A stretch of DNA of 64,000 bases from an uncultured Pseudomonadota bacterium (lineage in GTDB: Bacteria; Pseudomonadota; Gammaproteobacteria; Steroidobacterales; Steroidobacteraceae), in assembly GCA_903838705.1 (NCBI GenBank), contig CAILZL010000018.1, positions 177,537-241,536 of the forward strand. The letters run 5' to 3'. A program made the translations under genes and the position numbers. Shown here in pieces: positions 7,882 through 16,251 of the stretch. The notes under the pieces are model-generated. The model made no database searches. It was not told the origin of the DNA and saw only the letters and a program-made list of their open reading frames with translations. The stretch's first letter is position 1; each line of letters opens with the position of its first letter.

Positions 7882-9279
7882 TTGAAGCCGCCATTTGACA
7901 TAGCCGCCGATCTGGATACCCCGGTATCGGCGTATTTGAAGCTGAAGCCGTTCCGGCCGCGCTTTCTGCTGGAAAGCGTAGAAGGTGGCGAACGACTGGC
8001 CCGTTATTCCTTCATCGGCTTTGGCGATTGTCTTGAGGTGCGGCTTGATGCCGCAGGGTTGAAGATCGGGGATCAAATGTTGCCTGCCCCAAGCAATCAG
8101 CAGGAACTGCTCGATGCACTGCGTGGTGCCTTGCAGCGAGCCCCTTTACCGACCCCCAGTATTCCCGGGGTACCCCTGATCGGCGGGCTGGTTGGTGCTT
8201 CGGGGTACGACCTGGTACGTTACTTCGAACGTTTGCCTTCACGTCACAAGAATATTGAAGGTACGCCTGATGCGCACTATCTCGCGCCGCAATCCATGCT
8301 GGTGTTTGACCACCTCACCCGCAGCATGGCCTTGTTGCACGCAGGGTCTGAAGCAGAGCGGCAATCGCTGCGCAAAGAAGTCATACAGGCGTTACGGGGT
8401 GGTATTGCGAGCAATGGCAGGACGGCGAAATTTTCCGAGCCGGTCGCTTCGCTGGGTGAAATGGAATACATGCACGGCGTAAAGCGCGTGCAGGAGTACA
8501 TCGCCGCGGGCGATGTGTATCAGCTGGTGCTGGCATCACGATTCTCCGGGCGCTGTGATCTCGATCCATTTGAAACTTATCGTGCCCTGCGTCTGCTCAA
8601 TCCTTCGCCGTACATGTACTACTGTGATCTCGGTGATCATGTCATTGCCGGCTCTTCTCCTGAAGCACTGGTGCGCATGACTTATGAGAAAGGCGTAGGG
8701 TACGCACAGTTGCGGCCGATAGCCGGTACGCGTCCGCGTGGTCGGGATGAAATACAGGATCTGGCACTGGAAAAAGAATTGCTGGCGGACCCGAAAGAAA
8801 ATGCCGAGCATGTAATGCTTGTGGATCTGGCGCGCAATGATCTGGGTCGAGTGGCCAGAGCGGGCAGCGTGCATGTGGATCCTTACCGCTCAATAGAGCG
8901 CTACAGTCATGTCATGCACATTGTCAGTGGTGTCAAAGGTGAACTGGCGCAGGGCAGGGATGCATTCGATCTGTTCGCTGCTGCATTTCCTGCTGGTACG
9001 CTGGTGGGTTCACCCAAGGTGCGTGCCATGCAGATCATTGATGAACTGGAACCATGCCGGCGTGGGTTTTACGGCGGTACCATCGGCTACTTCGGCAGTA
9101 CCGGCGATATGGATCAGGCCATCACCATTCGCACGCTGGTGTTCAGCGGTGATACCTACAGTTTTCAGGCGGGTGCAGGCATTGTCGCGGACAGCATCCC
9201 GCAAATGGAATATCAGGAAGTGCTTGCCAAGAGCGCTATTCTGCGTCGCGCACTCGCCATGGCGAAGGAGGGTCTGTGA
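7882..9279 (+). CDS. trpE: Anthranilate synthase component I
   Basis: Converts chorismate to anthranilate with TrpG. The track start (GTG 7819) lies inside the attenuator terminator and cannot be right; the in-frame TTG 7882 has AGGAG six bases upstream and gives 465 residues, normal for the family. The N-terminal domain carries the LLES motif (RFLLESVEGG) that binds the feedback inhibitor tryptophan. The chorismate-binding domain has SSPEALVRM, PIAGTRPRG, ENAEHVMLVDLARND and SPKVRAMQIIDELEP. First structural gene of a seven-gene trp operon; its last bases overlap trpG by 4 nt (GTGA). Regulated by attenuation and probably by Trp feedback. Confidence 0.96.
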   Translation: MKPPFDIAADLDTPVSAYLKLKPFRPRFLLESVEGGERLARYSFIGFGDCLEVRLDAAGLKIGDQMLPAPSNQQELLDALRGALQRAPLPTPSIPGVPLIGGLVGASGYDLVRYFERLPSRHKNIEGTPDAHYLAPQSMLVFDHLTRSMALLHAGSEAERQSLRKEVIQALRGGIASNGRTAKFSEPVASLGEMEYMHGVKRVQEYIAAGDVYQLVLASRFSGRCDLDPFETYRALRLLNPSPYMYYCDLGDHVIAGSSPEALVRMTYEKGVGYAQLRPIAGTRPRGRDEIQDLALEKELLADPKENAEHVMLVDLARNDLGRVARAGSVHVDPYRSIERYSHVMHIVSGVKGELAQGRDAFDLFAAAFPAGTLVGSPKVRAMQIIDELEPCRRGFYGGTIGYFGSTGDMDQAITIRTLVFSGDTYSFQAGAGIVADSIPQMEYQEVLAKSAILRRALAMAKEGL

Positions 9280-9875
9280 TTAACTCCCCCAGATTATTGC
9301 TGATTGATAACTACGATTCCTTCACCTACAACCTGGTGCAGGCGTTTCTGGTGCTCGGCGCAGAAGTGCTGGTGCATCGCAATGATCAGATCACGCTTGA
9401 ACAGGCGGAGTCATTGCAGCCTACTCATCTGTGTATTTCGCCCGGACCGGGCACGCCGTATGACGCGGGTGTCTCCATGCAGATGATCAGGCATTTTGCC
9501 GGCAAGTTACCGATCTTCGGTGTATGCCTTGGCCATCAGTCGCTAGTGGAAGTATTCGGTGGAAAAGTGGTACGTGCCGGGCGCCTGATGCATGGCAAGG
9601 TGTCGCAGGTCAGTCATGATGGCAAAGGCATTCTTGCAGGCATGTCCAATCCTTTTGAAGCAGGGCGTTATCATTCGCTGATTGCAGCGCCTGAGTCCAT
9701 GCCGGAGGTGCTGGAAGTGACCGCAAAAACGCCTGAAGGTGAAATCATGGGTGTGCGCCATAAACAGTACGCCATTGAAGGCGTGCAGTTTCATCCGGAA
9801 AGCATTCTCACTCCGGAAGGTCCCATACTCATGGGCAATTTTCTCAAGCTGACTTCAGCCGTGCGCGAGGCCTGA
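9276..9875 (+). CDS. trpG: Anthranilate synthase component II (glutamine amidotransferase)
   Basis: 199-residue class I glutamine amidotransferase that supplies ammonia to TrpE. It begins with LLLIDNYDSFTYNLVQAF. The catalytic triad is visible: Cys in FGVCLGHQS, and His-Glu in VQFHPESILTPEG near the C-terminus. The oxyanion region ISPGPGTP is also present. Start is GTG 9276 overlapping the trpE stop. A separate trpG (not fused to trpE or trpD) sits in its ancestral position. TrpG and the folate enzyme PabA are very similar and some bacteria use one for both; a shared role is possible. Confidence 0.95.
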   Translation: MINSPRLLLIDNYDSFTYNLVQAFLVLGAEVLVHRNDQITLEQAESLQPTHLCISPGPGTPYDAGVSMQMIRHFAGKLPIFGVCLGHQSLVEVFGGKVVRAGRLMHGKVSQVSHDGKGILAGMSNPFEAGRYHSLIAAPESMPEVLEVTAKTPEGEIMGVRHKQYAIEGVQFHPESILTPEGPILMGNFLKLTSAVREA

Positions 9876-9878
9876 TAC

Positions 9879-10904
9879 ATGAGCTTCCTGCGTAACACGC
9901 TTGAACAGTTACTGGAACATCACTCGTTGAGTGAGTCGGAAGCATCGCAGTTGCTGCTGGCCTTGACCGACGAAGCGATTGCGCCGGCAATGGCTGGTGC
10001 GCTGCTTGCCGCCTTGCGTAGCAAGGGTGTTACACCTGATGAAGTGCGGGGTTTTGCCAAAGCCATGCGCGGGCTGGCCAGACGTCCAGTGATTTCGCCG
10101 GGCGCTCCGCTGGTGGACATCGTTGGCACAGGCGGTGATTCTTCAGGCAGCTTCAACCTGTCTACTGGAGCGGGTCTGTTGCTGGCGGCACTTGATCTGC
10201 GTGTGGTTAAACATGGTAATCGCGCAGTATCAAGTCGCAGCGGCAGTGCAGATACGCTGGAACAGCTGGGGTTAAAGCTGCCGCTGGACGAACAGGCAGC
10301 TGGCAAATGTCTGGATGCGTGTGGCTTCACGTTCCTGTTTGCACCTTACTATCATGCGGCTACCAAGGCTGTTGCGCCGATCCGTCAGGCGCTGGGTGTG
10401 CGTACCGTATTCAATATTCTGGGACCGCTATGTAATCCGGCTGAGCCGCCCTTTCATCTGATCGGCGCGTTCAATGTCGAGACAGCAAGGTTGATGGCGG
10501 AAACACTGGCAGGTTTGCCCATTGAGCGTGCCTATGTTGTGCATGGTGAACCGGGCTGGGATGAGGCCACACCCTGTGGCTCATTCGAGTGTTTCGACGT
10601 ACGTCCCGGTGTTGTGACGCAGCGCAAGCGGGATCCATCTGAATTCGGTGTGCCACGCTGCACGCCGGAAGAGTTGAAAGGTGGTGATGCGGTTTACAAC
10701 GCACAGCAATTGCGGGCTGTTTTTGAAGGACGCGAGCATGGCGCACATCGGCATGCAATTTTATTGAATGCTGCGTTGGTGCTGGAATTGACTGGCCGTG
10801 CTGCCAGTCCGTTGGCGGCCATGCAGCAGGCAGCAGCTGCAATTGATTCAGGTCGTGCTGCTGAAGTGCTGAAGAAGCTGGCGGCGTTTGGTGGTTCTAT
10901 ATAA
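9879..10904 (+). CDS. trpD: Anthranilate phosphoribosyltransferase
   Basis: 341 residues. Transfers the phosphoribosyl group of PRPP to anthranilate, the second step of the pathway. The PRPP-binding glycine loop DIVGTGGDSSGSFNLST, the KHGNRAVSSRSGSADTLE motif and the GVRTVFNILGPLCNPAEP anthranilate-site segment are all present. N-terminal helical domain first (about residues 1-70), then the alpha/beta domain. It begins 3 nt after the trpG stop and is not fused to TrpG, unlike the E. coli protein. Confidence 0.96.
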   Translation: MSFLRNTLEQLLEHHSLSESEASQLLLALTDEAIAPAMAGALLAALRSKGVTPDEVRGFAKAMRGLARRPVISPGAPLVDIVGTGGDSSGSFNLSTGAGLLLAALDLRVVKHGNRAVSSRSGSADTLEQLGLKLPLDEQAAGKCLDACGFTFLFAPYYHAATKAVAPIRQALGVRTVFNILGPLCNPAEPPFHLIGAFNVETARLMAETLAGLPIERAYVVHGEPGWDEATPCGSFECFDVRPGVVTQRKRDPSEFGVPRCTPEELKGGDAVYNAQQLRAVFEGREHGAHRHAILLNAALVLELTGRAASPLAAMQQAAAAIDSGRAAEVLKKLAAFGGSI

Positions 10905-10937
10905 GTCGGGCTGTGACCTGGCTGGCAAGAGAATGTA

Positions 10938-11816
10938 ATGTCCGGATTACTGACTGAAATGGCTCGCCTTAGTTGTGAGCGTTATGAACAAGCCAGGGCA
11001 ATCGTGCCGGAAGCAGAGCTGTGGGCGCGTGCCAGTGCTATGCCGCCTGCGCCTGAACTGAAATTATCTGCAGAAGGGTTTGATCTGATCGCCGAATGCA
11101 AGCTGCACTCGCCCTCTGCAGGTGATCTATCCAGCCACACCAGTGATGTGCAGAGCCGGGTTGCATCCTATGGACTGGGAGGCGCTGCTGCCGTATCAGT
11201 GTTGACTGAGCCCACCCGCTTCGGTGGTGAACTGGCGCATCTGACGCAGGCTGCACAGGTGCTGGCGCCCTTAAAGGTGCCGACCATGCGTAAGGATTTT
11301 CTGGTCGAGCCTTATCAGGTGATGGAAGCGCGTGTTGCGGGGGCGGGTGGCGTGCTGGTAATTGCTCGCATGCTGGACAAAAGCCGCATCACTGCGCTGC
11401 TGGACTGCGCTGCCATGTTGCATCTATTTGTTCTGATCGAGGCTTTTGATGCCGATGACATCCAGCTCATCAACGAAGTGCTGGCAAACCGTAAACAGCA
11501 TTCCGAACAGATTCTGGTAGGAATCAACTGCCGCGATCTGCAAACCCTGAAAGTGAACTTTGAACGATTTGCCGAACTGGTTGATCTGCTGCCAGCAAAT
11601 TACCCAAAGGTGGCAGAAAGCGGTGTTAGTAGTGTGGAAGATGTGAAGCGGGTGGTGCAGCTGGGTTTCCAGATGGCCTTGATTGGCACTACGCTGATGA
11701 ACAGTGCTGATCCACGCGCTCTTGCCGGCGAATTGCTGAGTGCGGGACGCGAGATGGCATTGGCGACACGTACGCAGTCGGTGGAGTTCTTTGCCGCAGA
11801 GTTGCCAAAAAATTGA
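10938..11816 (+). CDS. trpC: Indole-3-glycerol phosphate synthase
   Basis: 292-residue TIM-barrel enzyme closing the indole ring of CdRP. Expected residues are present in order: Glu and Lys in LIAECKLHSPSAG, Lys in MRKDFLVEPYQV, Glu in VLIEAFD, Asn in VGINCRDLQTL, and Glu-Ser-Gly in VAESGVSS, then the phosphate loop around LIGTTLMN. It is more diverged than its neighbours: ECKLHSPSAG replaces the common E(I/C)K(R/K)ASPSKG, GINCRDL replaces GINNRDL, and there is a roughly 15-residue C-terminal extension. Not fused to TrpF. The stop overlaps a TTG that could also start trpF. Confidence 0.93.
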   Translation: MSGLLTEMARLSCERYEQARAIVPEAELWARASAMPPAPELKLSAEGFDLIAECKLHSPSAGDLSSHTSDVQSRVASYGLGGAAAVSVLTEPTRFGGELAHLTQAAQVLAPLKVPTMRKDFLVEPYQVMEARVAGAGGVLVIARMLDKSRITALLDCAAMLHLFVLIEAFDADDIQLINEVLANRKQHSEQILVGINCRDLQTLKVNFERFAELVDLLPANYPKVAESGVSSVEDVKRVVQLGFQMALIGTTLMNSADPRALAGELLSAGREMALATRTQSVEFFAAELPKN

Positions 11817-11818
11817 GC

Positions 11819-12406
11819 ATGTGGGTCAAAGTCTGCGGCATGACATCCGAAGTTGCAGTGAGTTCCGCGCTCATTGCAGGTGTGGATGCAATCGGCTTTG
11901 TATTCGCGCCGTCCAGGCGGCGTGTGACGCCTCAGCAAGCCTTAAAGATGTCGGCAGGTGTGCCAACGCGAATTCAGCGTATTGCCGTGATGCTGCATCC
12001 ATCCCGGCAGGAGGTGGCTGAGGTGTTGAGTGTGTTCAAGCCCGATGTGCTGCAATGTGACTGGCAGGATCTGGAATCACTGCGTCTGCCGAGTGAATTG
12101 ACAGTGTTGCCTGTGTTGCGTGCTGGATGTGAGTTGCCAGCAGAATTGCCAAAGCGTTTTCTGTTCGAAGGCGCAGTAAGTGGTACGGGTGAAACGGCAG
12201 ATTGGGAACTGGCTGCCAGACTGGCAGGGCAGGGTGAATTGATTCTGGCCGGCGGTTTGAATTCAGGTAATGTCACGGAGGCTATCAGGGCGGTTCGTCC
12301 GTTCGGAGTGGATGTGAGCAGTGGCGTGGAATCGCTGCCGGGCGTGAAGGATGCAGCGAAGATATTCGCGTTCGTGCATATGGCACGTTCTGAAGTACGG
12401 GATTGA
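11819..12406 (+). CDS. trpF: Phosphoribosylanthranilate isomerase
   Basis: 195 residues from ATG 11819 (MWVKVCGM), 2 nt after trpC; the track adds two residues from a TTG. Catalyses the Amadori rearrangement of PRA to CdRP. The catalytic Cys is in KVCGM, and the C-terminal phosphate-binding part LILAGGLNSGNV with PFGVDVSSGVES is typical. At the general acid/base position, where most TrpF proteins have an Asp in a (V/L)LD motif before the GGTG loop, this protein reads FLFEGAVSGTGETADW, that is Glu, with Ser replacing the first loop Gly. Function is still supported by context. Confidence 0.92.
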   Translation: MWVKVCGMTSEVAVSSALIAGVDAIGFVFAPSRRRVTPQQALKMSAGVPTRIQRIAVMLHPSRQEVAEVLSVFKPDVLQCDWQDLESLRLPSELTVLPVLRAGCELPAELPKRFLFEGAVSGTGETADWELAARLAGQGELILAGGLNSGNVTEAIRAVRPFGVDVSSGVESLPGVKDAAKIFAFVHMARSEVRD

Positions 12407-12481
12407 ATCTATGCCGGTTTCAGTTGCATGTCTGGACAGGATGCGCGCTGGTCTGCACAACAGGTTGAGTGGGAGCATTTG

Positions 12482-13726
12482 ATGAAAGTTTCAAGCAGTA
12501 CACTGGATCAGCAAATTCTGTATGCCAATGTGATGAACGATGTTTATCCGGATGAGCAGGGCCGCTTCGGCCCATTCGGTGGACGCTATATTCCAGAAAC
12601 GCTGGTGCCTGCACTGAACCGTCTGGAAGCAGGCGTGAAGCGTTATCTGCATGATCCCGATTTTCAGGCCGAATATATGGCCGAGTTGCATGACTGGATT
12701 GGTCGTCCGACTGCTCTGACTTATGCGCGTACCTTGTCAAAGCGGTGGGGTTGTGAAGTCTGGCTGAAACGCGAAGATCTGGCACACACGGGTGCGCACA
12801 AGATCAACAACTCCATCGGACAGGTGTTACTCGCCAGAAAACTCGGTGCCAAGCGTGTGATCGCGGAGACAGGTGCCGGTCAGCATGGTGTCGCTTCAGC
12901 CGCTGCATGTGCGCGAGTGGGCTTGCCCTGTACTGTGTACATGGGTGCTGTGGATATGGAGCGTCAGGCACCGAATGTAGGACGCATGAAGTTGCTGGGT
13001 GCCACGGTGACGCCGGTGACCAGTGGCGATAAAACTTTACGTGCTGCCGTTGATGAGGCATTGCGCGACTGGGTGACCGATCCGAACGGCACTTATTACT
13101 GTCTGGGTTCAGCCATCGGGCCGCATCCTTATCCATATCTGGTACGTGAGTTTCAATCCATCATAGGCCGTGAAGCGCGTGAACAGATGCTCGCGAAAGC
13201 TGGCGGACTTCCTGATATCGCCATTGCCTGCGTGGGTGGTGGATCGAATGCCATCGGTTTATTTCATCCTTTTGTTAAAGATGCGCAAGTGCAACTGCTG
13301 GGCATAGAAGCAGGTGGCACGGGTACCGGGCTCGGACAGAACGCGGCCTCTCTTGCGTATGGCAAGCCCGGAGTCCTGCAGGGTTGTTACTCAATGCTGC
13401 TTCAGGATGCCAATGGTCAGATACATGAAACACATTCGGTGTCTGCGGGTCTGGATTATCCGGGTGTGGGTCCCGAACATGCTCTGCTACAGGCAGCAGG
13501 TCGTGTGAGTTATGCGGGTGTTGAAGATGATGATGCATTGAACGCACTGGAAGAATGCTGTGCATCGGAAGGGATTCTGCCGGCGGTGGAATCTTCGCAT
13601 GCACTGGCGGGTGCGCGCCGCTGGGCCAGGCAGAATCCTGGTAAAAAAATTCTGATCGGGCTTTCTGGTCGCGGTGACAAGGACATGCCTACCCTTCAGC
13701 GCACCATCTTGCTGGGAAAAATCTGA
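12482..13726 (+). CDS. trpB: Tryptophan synthase beta subunit
   Basis: 414 residues from ATG 12482, which has GGGAG six bases upstream; the ORF-track start at 12428 has no ribosome-binding site. Condenses indole with serine using PLP. The PLP-Schiff-base Lys is in AHTGAHKINNSIG, the phosphate-binding loop in VGGGSNAIG, and the subunit-tunnel and indole-site motifs ETGAGQHGVA and PVTSGDKTL are intact. N-terminal GRFGPFGGRYIPETL is the family start signature. Its stop overlaps the trpA ATG by one base, the usual coupling of the two tryptophan synthase subunits. Confidence 0.97.
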   Translation: MKVSSSTLDQQILYANVMNDVYPDEQGRFGPFGGRYIPETLVPALNRLEAGVKRYLHDPDFQAEYMAELHDWIGRPTALTYARTLSKRWGCEVWLKREDLAHTGAHKINNSIGQVLLARKLGAKRVIAETGAGQHGVASAAACARVGLPCTVYMGAVDMERQAPNVGRMKLLGATVTPVTSGDKTLRAAVDEALRDWVTDPNGTYYCLGSAIGPHPYPYLVREFQSIIGREAREQMLAKAGGLPDIAIACVGGGSNAIGLFHPFVKDAQVQLLGIEAGGTGTGLGQNAASLAYGKPGVLQGCYSMLLQDANGQIHETHSVSAGLDYPGVGPEHALLQAAGRVSYAGVEDDDALNALEECCASEGILPAVESSHALAGARRWARQNPGKKILIGLSGRGDKDMPTLQRTILLGKI

Positions 13727-14496
13727 TGTTGCCACGTGAACATATTGCACTCTCCATTCGTGACGCTGAGTCCACCGGGCGTCCGGCTATCGTGGCATTT
13801 CTGACCGGTGGGTTTCCGGAGCCGGACAAGTTTCATGAATTGCTCTGCAAGGTTGCAGAGGTTGCTGATGTGGTGGAAATCGGTGTGCCGTTTTCCGATC
13901 CCATGGCAGACGGGTTGACCATTCAGCGCTCCAGTCGTGTGGCTCTTTCCAAGGGGGTATCACTTCAATGGATTCTGAATACGCTCAGGGATGCTGTCCA
14001 GAAGCCCAAAGCACCGATTCTCCTGATGAGTTATCTGAATCCATTGCTGGCCTTCGGGTTTGACCGGCTGCCTCAGGCGGCGCGGGAAGCCGGAGTTTCT
14101 GGATTCATCGTGCCTGATTTACCTTATGAAGAAAGCGAAGAGATTCGTGGTGCTCTGGATGCATATGGGCTGGCACTGGTGCAGATGGTGACGCCGGTGA
14201 CACCTGATGATCGGTTGGCCATGCTCTGCAAGCAGGCAGAAGGTTTTGTGTATGCCGTGACCATGACAGGCACAACAGGCAAACAGGTGGCTGTACCGGA
14301 TGAAGTGCTGGCCTATATGGATCGAGTCAGGAAAGTATCTTCAGTGCCGGTGTGCGCCGGTTTTGGAATTCGTAATCCGGATCAGGTCAGGTTGATGACT
14401 GGCCATGTAGATGGCGTGGTGGTGGGCTCGGCTCTGGTTGAAGTACTGGAACGTGGTGAAGACCCTGTGGCATTCCTGCAAGGTTTGCGCAGCTGA
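13726..14496 (+). CDS. trpA: Tryptophan synthase alpha subunit
   Basis: 256-residue TIM barrel that cleaves indole-3-glycerol phosphate and channels indole to TrpB. The catalytic Glu and Asp are both in VVEIGVPFSDPMADG. The active-site loop region TMTGTTGKQVAVP and the phosphate-binding stretch VCAGFGIRNPDQ, DGVVVGSALV are also present. Last gene of the trp operon, one base overlapping trpB. No clear intrinsic terminator was found in the 25 nt before the next gene, so LOG may be co-transcribed. Confidence 0.97.
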   Translation: MLPREHIALSIRDAESTGRPAIVAFLTGGFPEPDKFHELLCKVAEVADVVEIGVPFSDPMADGLTIQRSSRVALSKGVSLQWILNTLRDAVQKPKAPILLMSYLNPLLAFGFDRLPQAAREAGVSGFIVPDLPYEESEEIRGALDAYGLALVQMVTPVTPDDRLAMLCKQAEGFVYAVTMTGTTGKQVAVPDEVLAYMDRVRKVSSVPVCAGFGIRNPDQVRLMTGHVDGVVVGSALVEVLERGEDPVAFLQGLRS

Positions 14497-14521
14497 TGCA
14501 TAAGCGTCAGCGCATGTTTAT

Positions 14522-15082
14522 ATGACCCGTTCCATTGAGTCCATCGGCGTGTTCTGCGGTTCCAGCGCAGGGCATGATCCGGTCTATTCCAGAGTTGCTA
14601 CACAGCTGGGCGGGTTACTGGCGCAGCGGGGTATTGCGCTGGTATATGGCGGTGCGCACGTTGGGCTAATGGGTAGTATTGCAGAGGCAGCGCTCGCATC
14701 AGGCGGCAAGGTCGTTGGTGTGATTCCACAGTCGTTGATGCAAAGGGAGCTGGCACATCAGGGGCTGACTGAGTTGCGGGTGGTCAGCACCATGGCGGAA
14801 CGCAAGGAACTTATCATCGACATGTCTGATGCTTTCATTGCCCTGCCGGGCAGTATTGGTACGCTGGATGAATTGTTCGAAGTCTGGACCACTGCGCAGC
14901 TGGGATTGCATGCAAAGCCCTGTGCCCTGCTCAACACACTGGGTTACTTTGATCAGTTGCTGGCATTTCTGGACAACGTTGTTGATCAGGGCTTCATGCG
15001 TCATTCGCACCGCAATCTGCTGCATGTTAACGATAATCCGCAGGCGTTGCTGGCGGAGCTGCTTGATTCTTCCGGTGCTTGA
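14522..15082 (+). CDS. LOG-family nucleotide 5'-monophosphate phosphoribohydrolase
   Basis: 186 residues, TIGR00730/LOG family (LONELY GUY; related to E. coli PpnN). It has the Rossmann-like opening IGVFCGSSAGHDPVYSR, VYGGAHVGLMGSIAEAAL and the active-site segment LPGSIGTLDELFEVWTTAQLG. The family consensus is PGGxGTxxE; here the second glycine is serine (PGSIGT), while the catalytic Glu remains. Known members remove the base from nucleotide monophosphates, including cytokinin precursors. It follows trpA by 25 nt on the same strand. Activity with the altered motif is not certain. Confidence 0.88.
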   Translation: MTRSIESIGVFCGSSAGHDPVYSRVATQLGGLLAQRGIALVYGGAHVGLMGSIAEAALASGGKVVGVIPQSLMQRELAHQGLTELRVVSTMAERKELIIDMSDAFIALPGSIGTLDELFEVWTTAQLGLHAKPCALLNTLGYFDQLLAFLDNVVDQGFMRHSHRNLLHVNDNPQALLAELLDSSGA

Positions 15083-15140
15083 CATCAAGACTGCCGCGAT
15101 GCAACGTGGCGACCGCTAATTACTGAACCATCTGCAAAAA

Positions 15141-15512
15141 ATGTTGCTTACACTTCTCCAGGCCAAATTGCACCGTGCCACGGTAACCCACGCTGACCTT
15201 CAGTACGAAGGATCCTGTGGTATTGATGAGGCGTTGCTGGAGGCGGCGGGTTTACGCGAGTTTCAGTACATTGAACTGTACAACATCAATAACGGCGAGC
15301 GGTTTACTACTTACATCATCAAGGCAGCCAGAGGCTCGGGTGATGTTTCCCTGAATGGTGCGGCTGCACGGAAGGCTGCAGTCGGGGACCTGCTCATCAT
15401 CTGCGCTTATTCTAATTACAGTGAAAGCGAGTTGGCGACCTATCACCCCACTATCGTGTTGCTTGATGCAGGCAATCACATCGCTCAGATCAAACGCGCT
15501 CACGTGACCTGA
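15141..15512 (+). CDS. panD: Aspartate 1-decarboxylase proenzyme
   Basis: 123 residues. PanD makes beta-alanine for pantothenate and coenzyme A. It matures by self-cleavage at Gly24-Ser25, visible as YEGSCGIDEALLEAAG, giving the pyruvoyl cofactor on the alpha chain. KLHRATVTHADLQY at the N-terminus and NGERFTTYI and LNGAAARKAAVGDLLIICAY downstream are family motifs; Lys9 and Tyr58-type residues are present. No good Shine-Dalgarno precedes the ATG. No other pan genes are in the window. Confidence 0.95.
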   Translation: MLLTLLQAKLHRATVTHADLQYEGSCGIDEALLEAAGLREFQYIELYNINNGERFTTYIIKAARGSGDVSLNGAAARKAAVGDLLIICAYSNYSESELATYHPTIVLLDAGNHIAQIKRAHVT

Positions 15513-15528
15513 ATTCTGGAGTGCCGCA

Positions 15529-16176
15529 ATGGAATTGATCAGCTGGTTCATTAATCTGGTGCTACACCTCGACAAGCACCTCACCGAGTTGGTGGCTACT
15601 TATCAGTACTGGGTATACGGAATACTCTTCCTCATAATTTTCTGTGAGACCGGACTGGTGGTTACTCCCTTCCTGCCTGGAGATTCACTGTTGTTTGCAG
15701 TGGGAGCACTGTCGGCGGTGGATCAGACCGGTACCTTGAATGCACCGCTAATCTGGCTGTTACTGATGCTGGCAGCCGTGTTGGGCAATGAGTTGAATTA
15801 CAGGATTGGTGGCGTGATCGGACCGCGGGCATTCAGTGGTCAGTTTCGCTGGCTGAAGCAGGAGTATTTGCTCAGGGCTCAGATGTTCTATGACAGACAT
15901 GGCGGAATGGCCATTGTGCTGTCACGCTTTCTACCCATCATTCGCACCTTTGCGCCGTTTGTAGCGGGCGTGGGTCAGATGCGGGCCTTGCAGTTTCTCA
16001 AGTTCAATCTGCTCGGTGGCATAGGCTGGGTATCCCTCTTTATCTGGGGCGGCTACCTGTTCGGTAATGTGCCAATTATCAAGAATAATTTCGGTGTGGT
16101 GACTATCGTGATTATTGTAGTGTCGTTGCTTCCCTTGCTGTGGGCCGCACTGAAGCCCTCCCGTGAATCCCGCTGA
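15529..16176 (+). CDS. DedA-family membrane protein
   Basis: 215 residues with about five hydrophobic segments. The DedA/SNARE-associated signature is clear: FCETGLVVTPFLPGDSLLFAVGAL, then the NELNYRIGGVIG region, and GGMAIVLSRFLPIIRTFAPFVAGVGQM with the conserved Arg residues of the re-entrant motif. DedA proteins are proton-dependent transporters or flippases of undecaprenyl phosphate or phospholipids and affect envelope stability. It lies 16 nt after panD and is followed at once by a large hairpin (16177-16220). Confidence 0.93.
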   Translation: MELISWFINLVLHLDKHLTELVATYQYWVYGILFLIIFCETGLVVTPFLPGDSLLFAVGALSAVDQTGTLNAPLIWLLLMLAAVLGNELNYRIGGVIGPRAFSGQFRWLKQEYLLRAQMFYDRHGGMAIVLSRFLPIIRTFAPFVAGVGQMRALQFLKFNLLGGIGWVSLFIWGGYLFGNVPIIKNNFGVVTIVIIVVSLLPLLWAALKPSRESR

Positions 16177-16220
16177 ATAACAGTGGCCGCGTGGTATAGC
16201 GGCTACTAATAATCTGTTAT
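16177..16220 (+). terminator. Two-part hairpin directly after the dedA stop
   Basis: Inner stem AGTGGCCGC / GCGGCTACT (16182-16190 with 16199-16207, one G-U pair, 8-nt loop) is enclosed by a second match ATAACAG / CTGTTAT (16177-16183 with 16214-16220, sharing two bases with the inner arm). No T-run follows. It may stop or stabilise the dedA transcript or structure the 5' leader of the next gene. Confidence 0.4.
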
Positions 16221-16251
16221 CCGTGTACAGTCATACTTGAATGAGGGTGCG

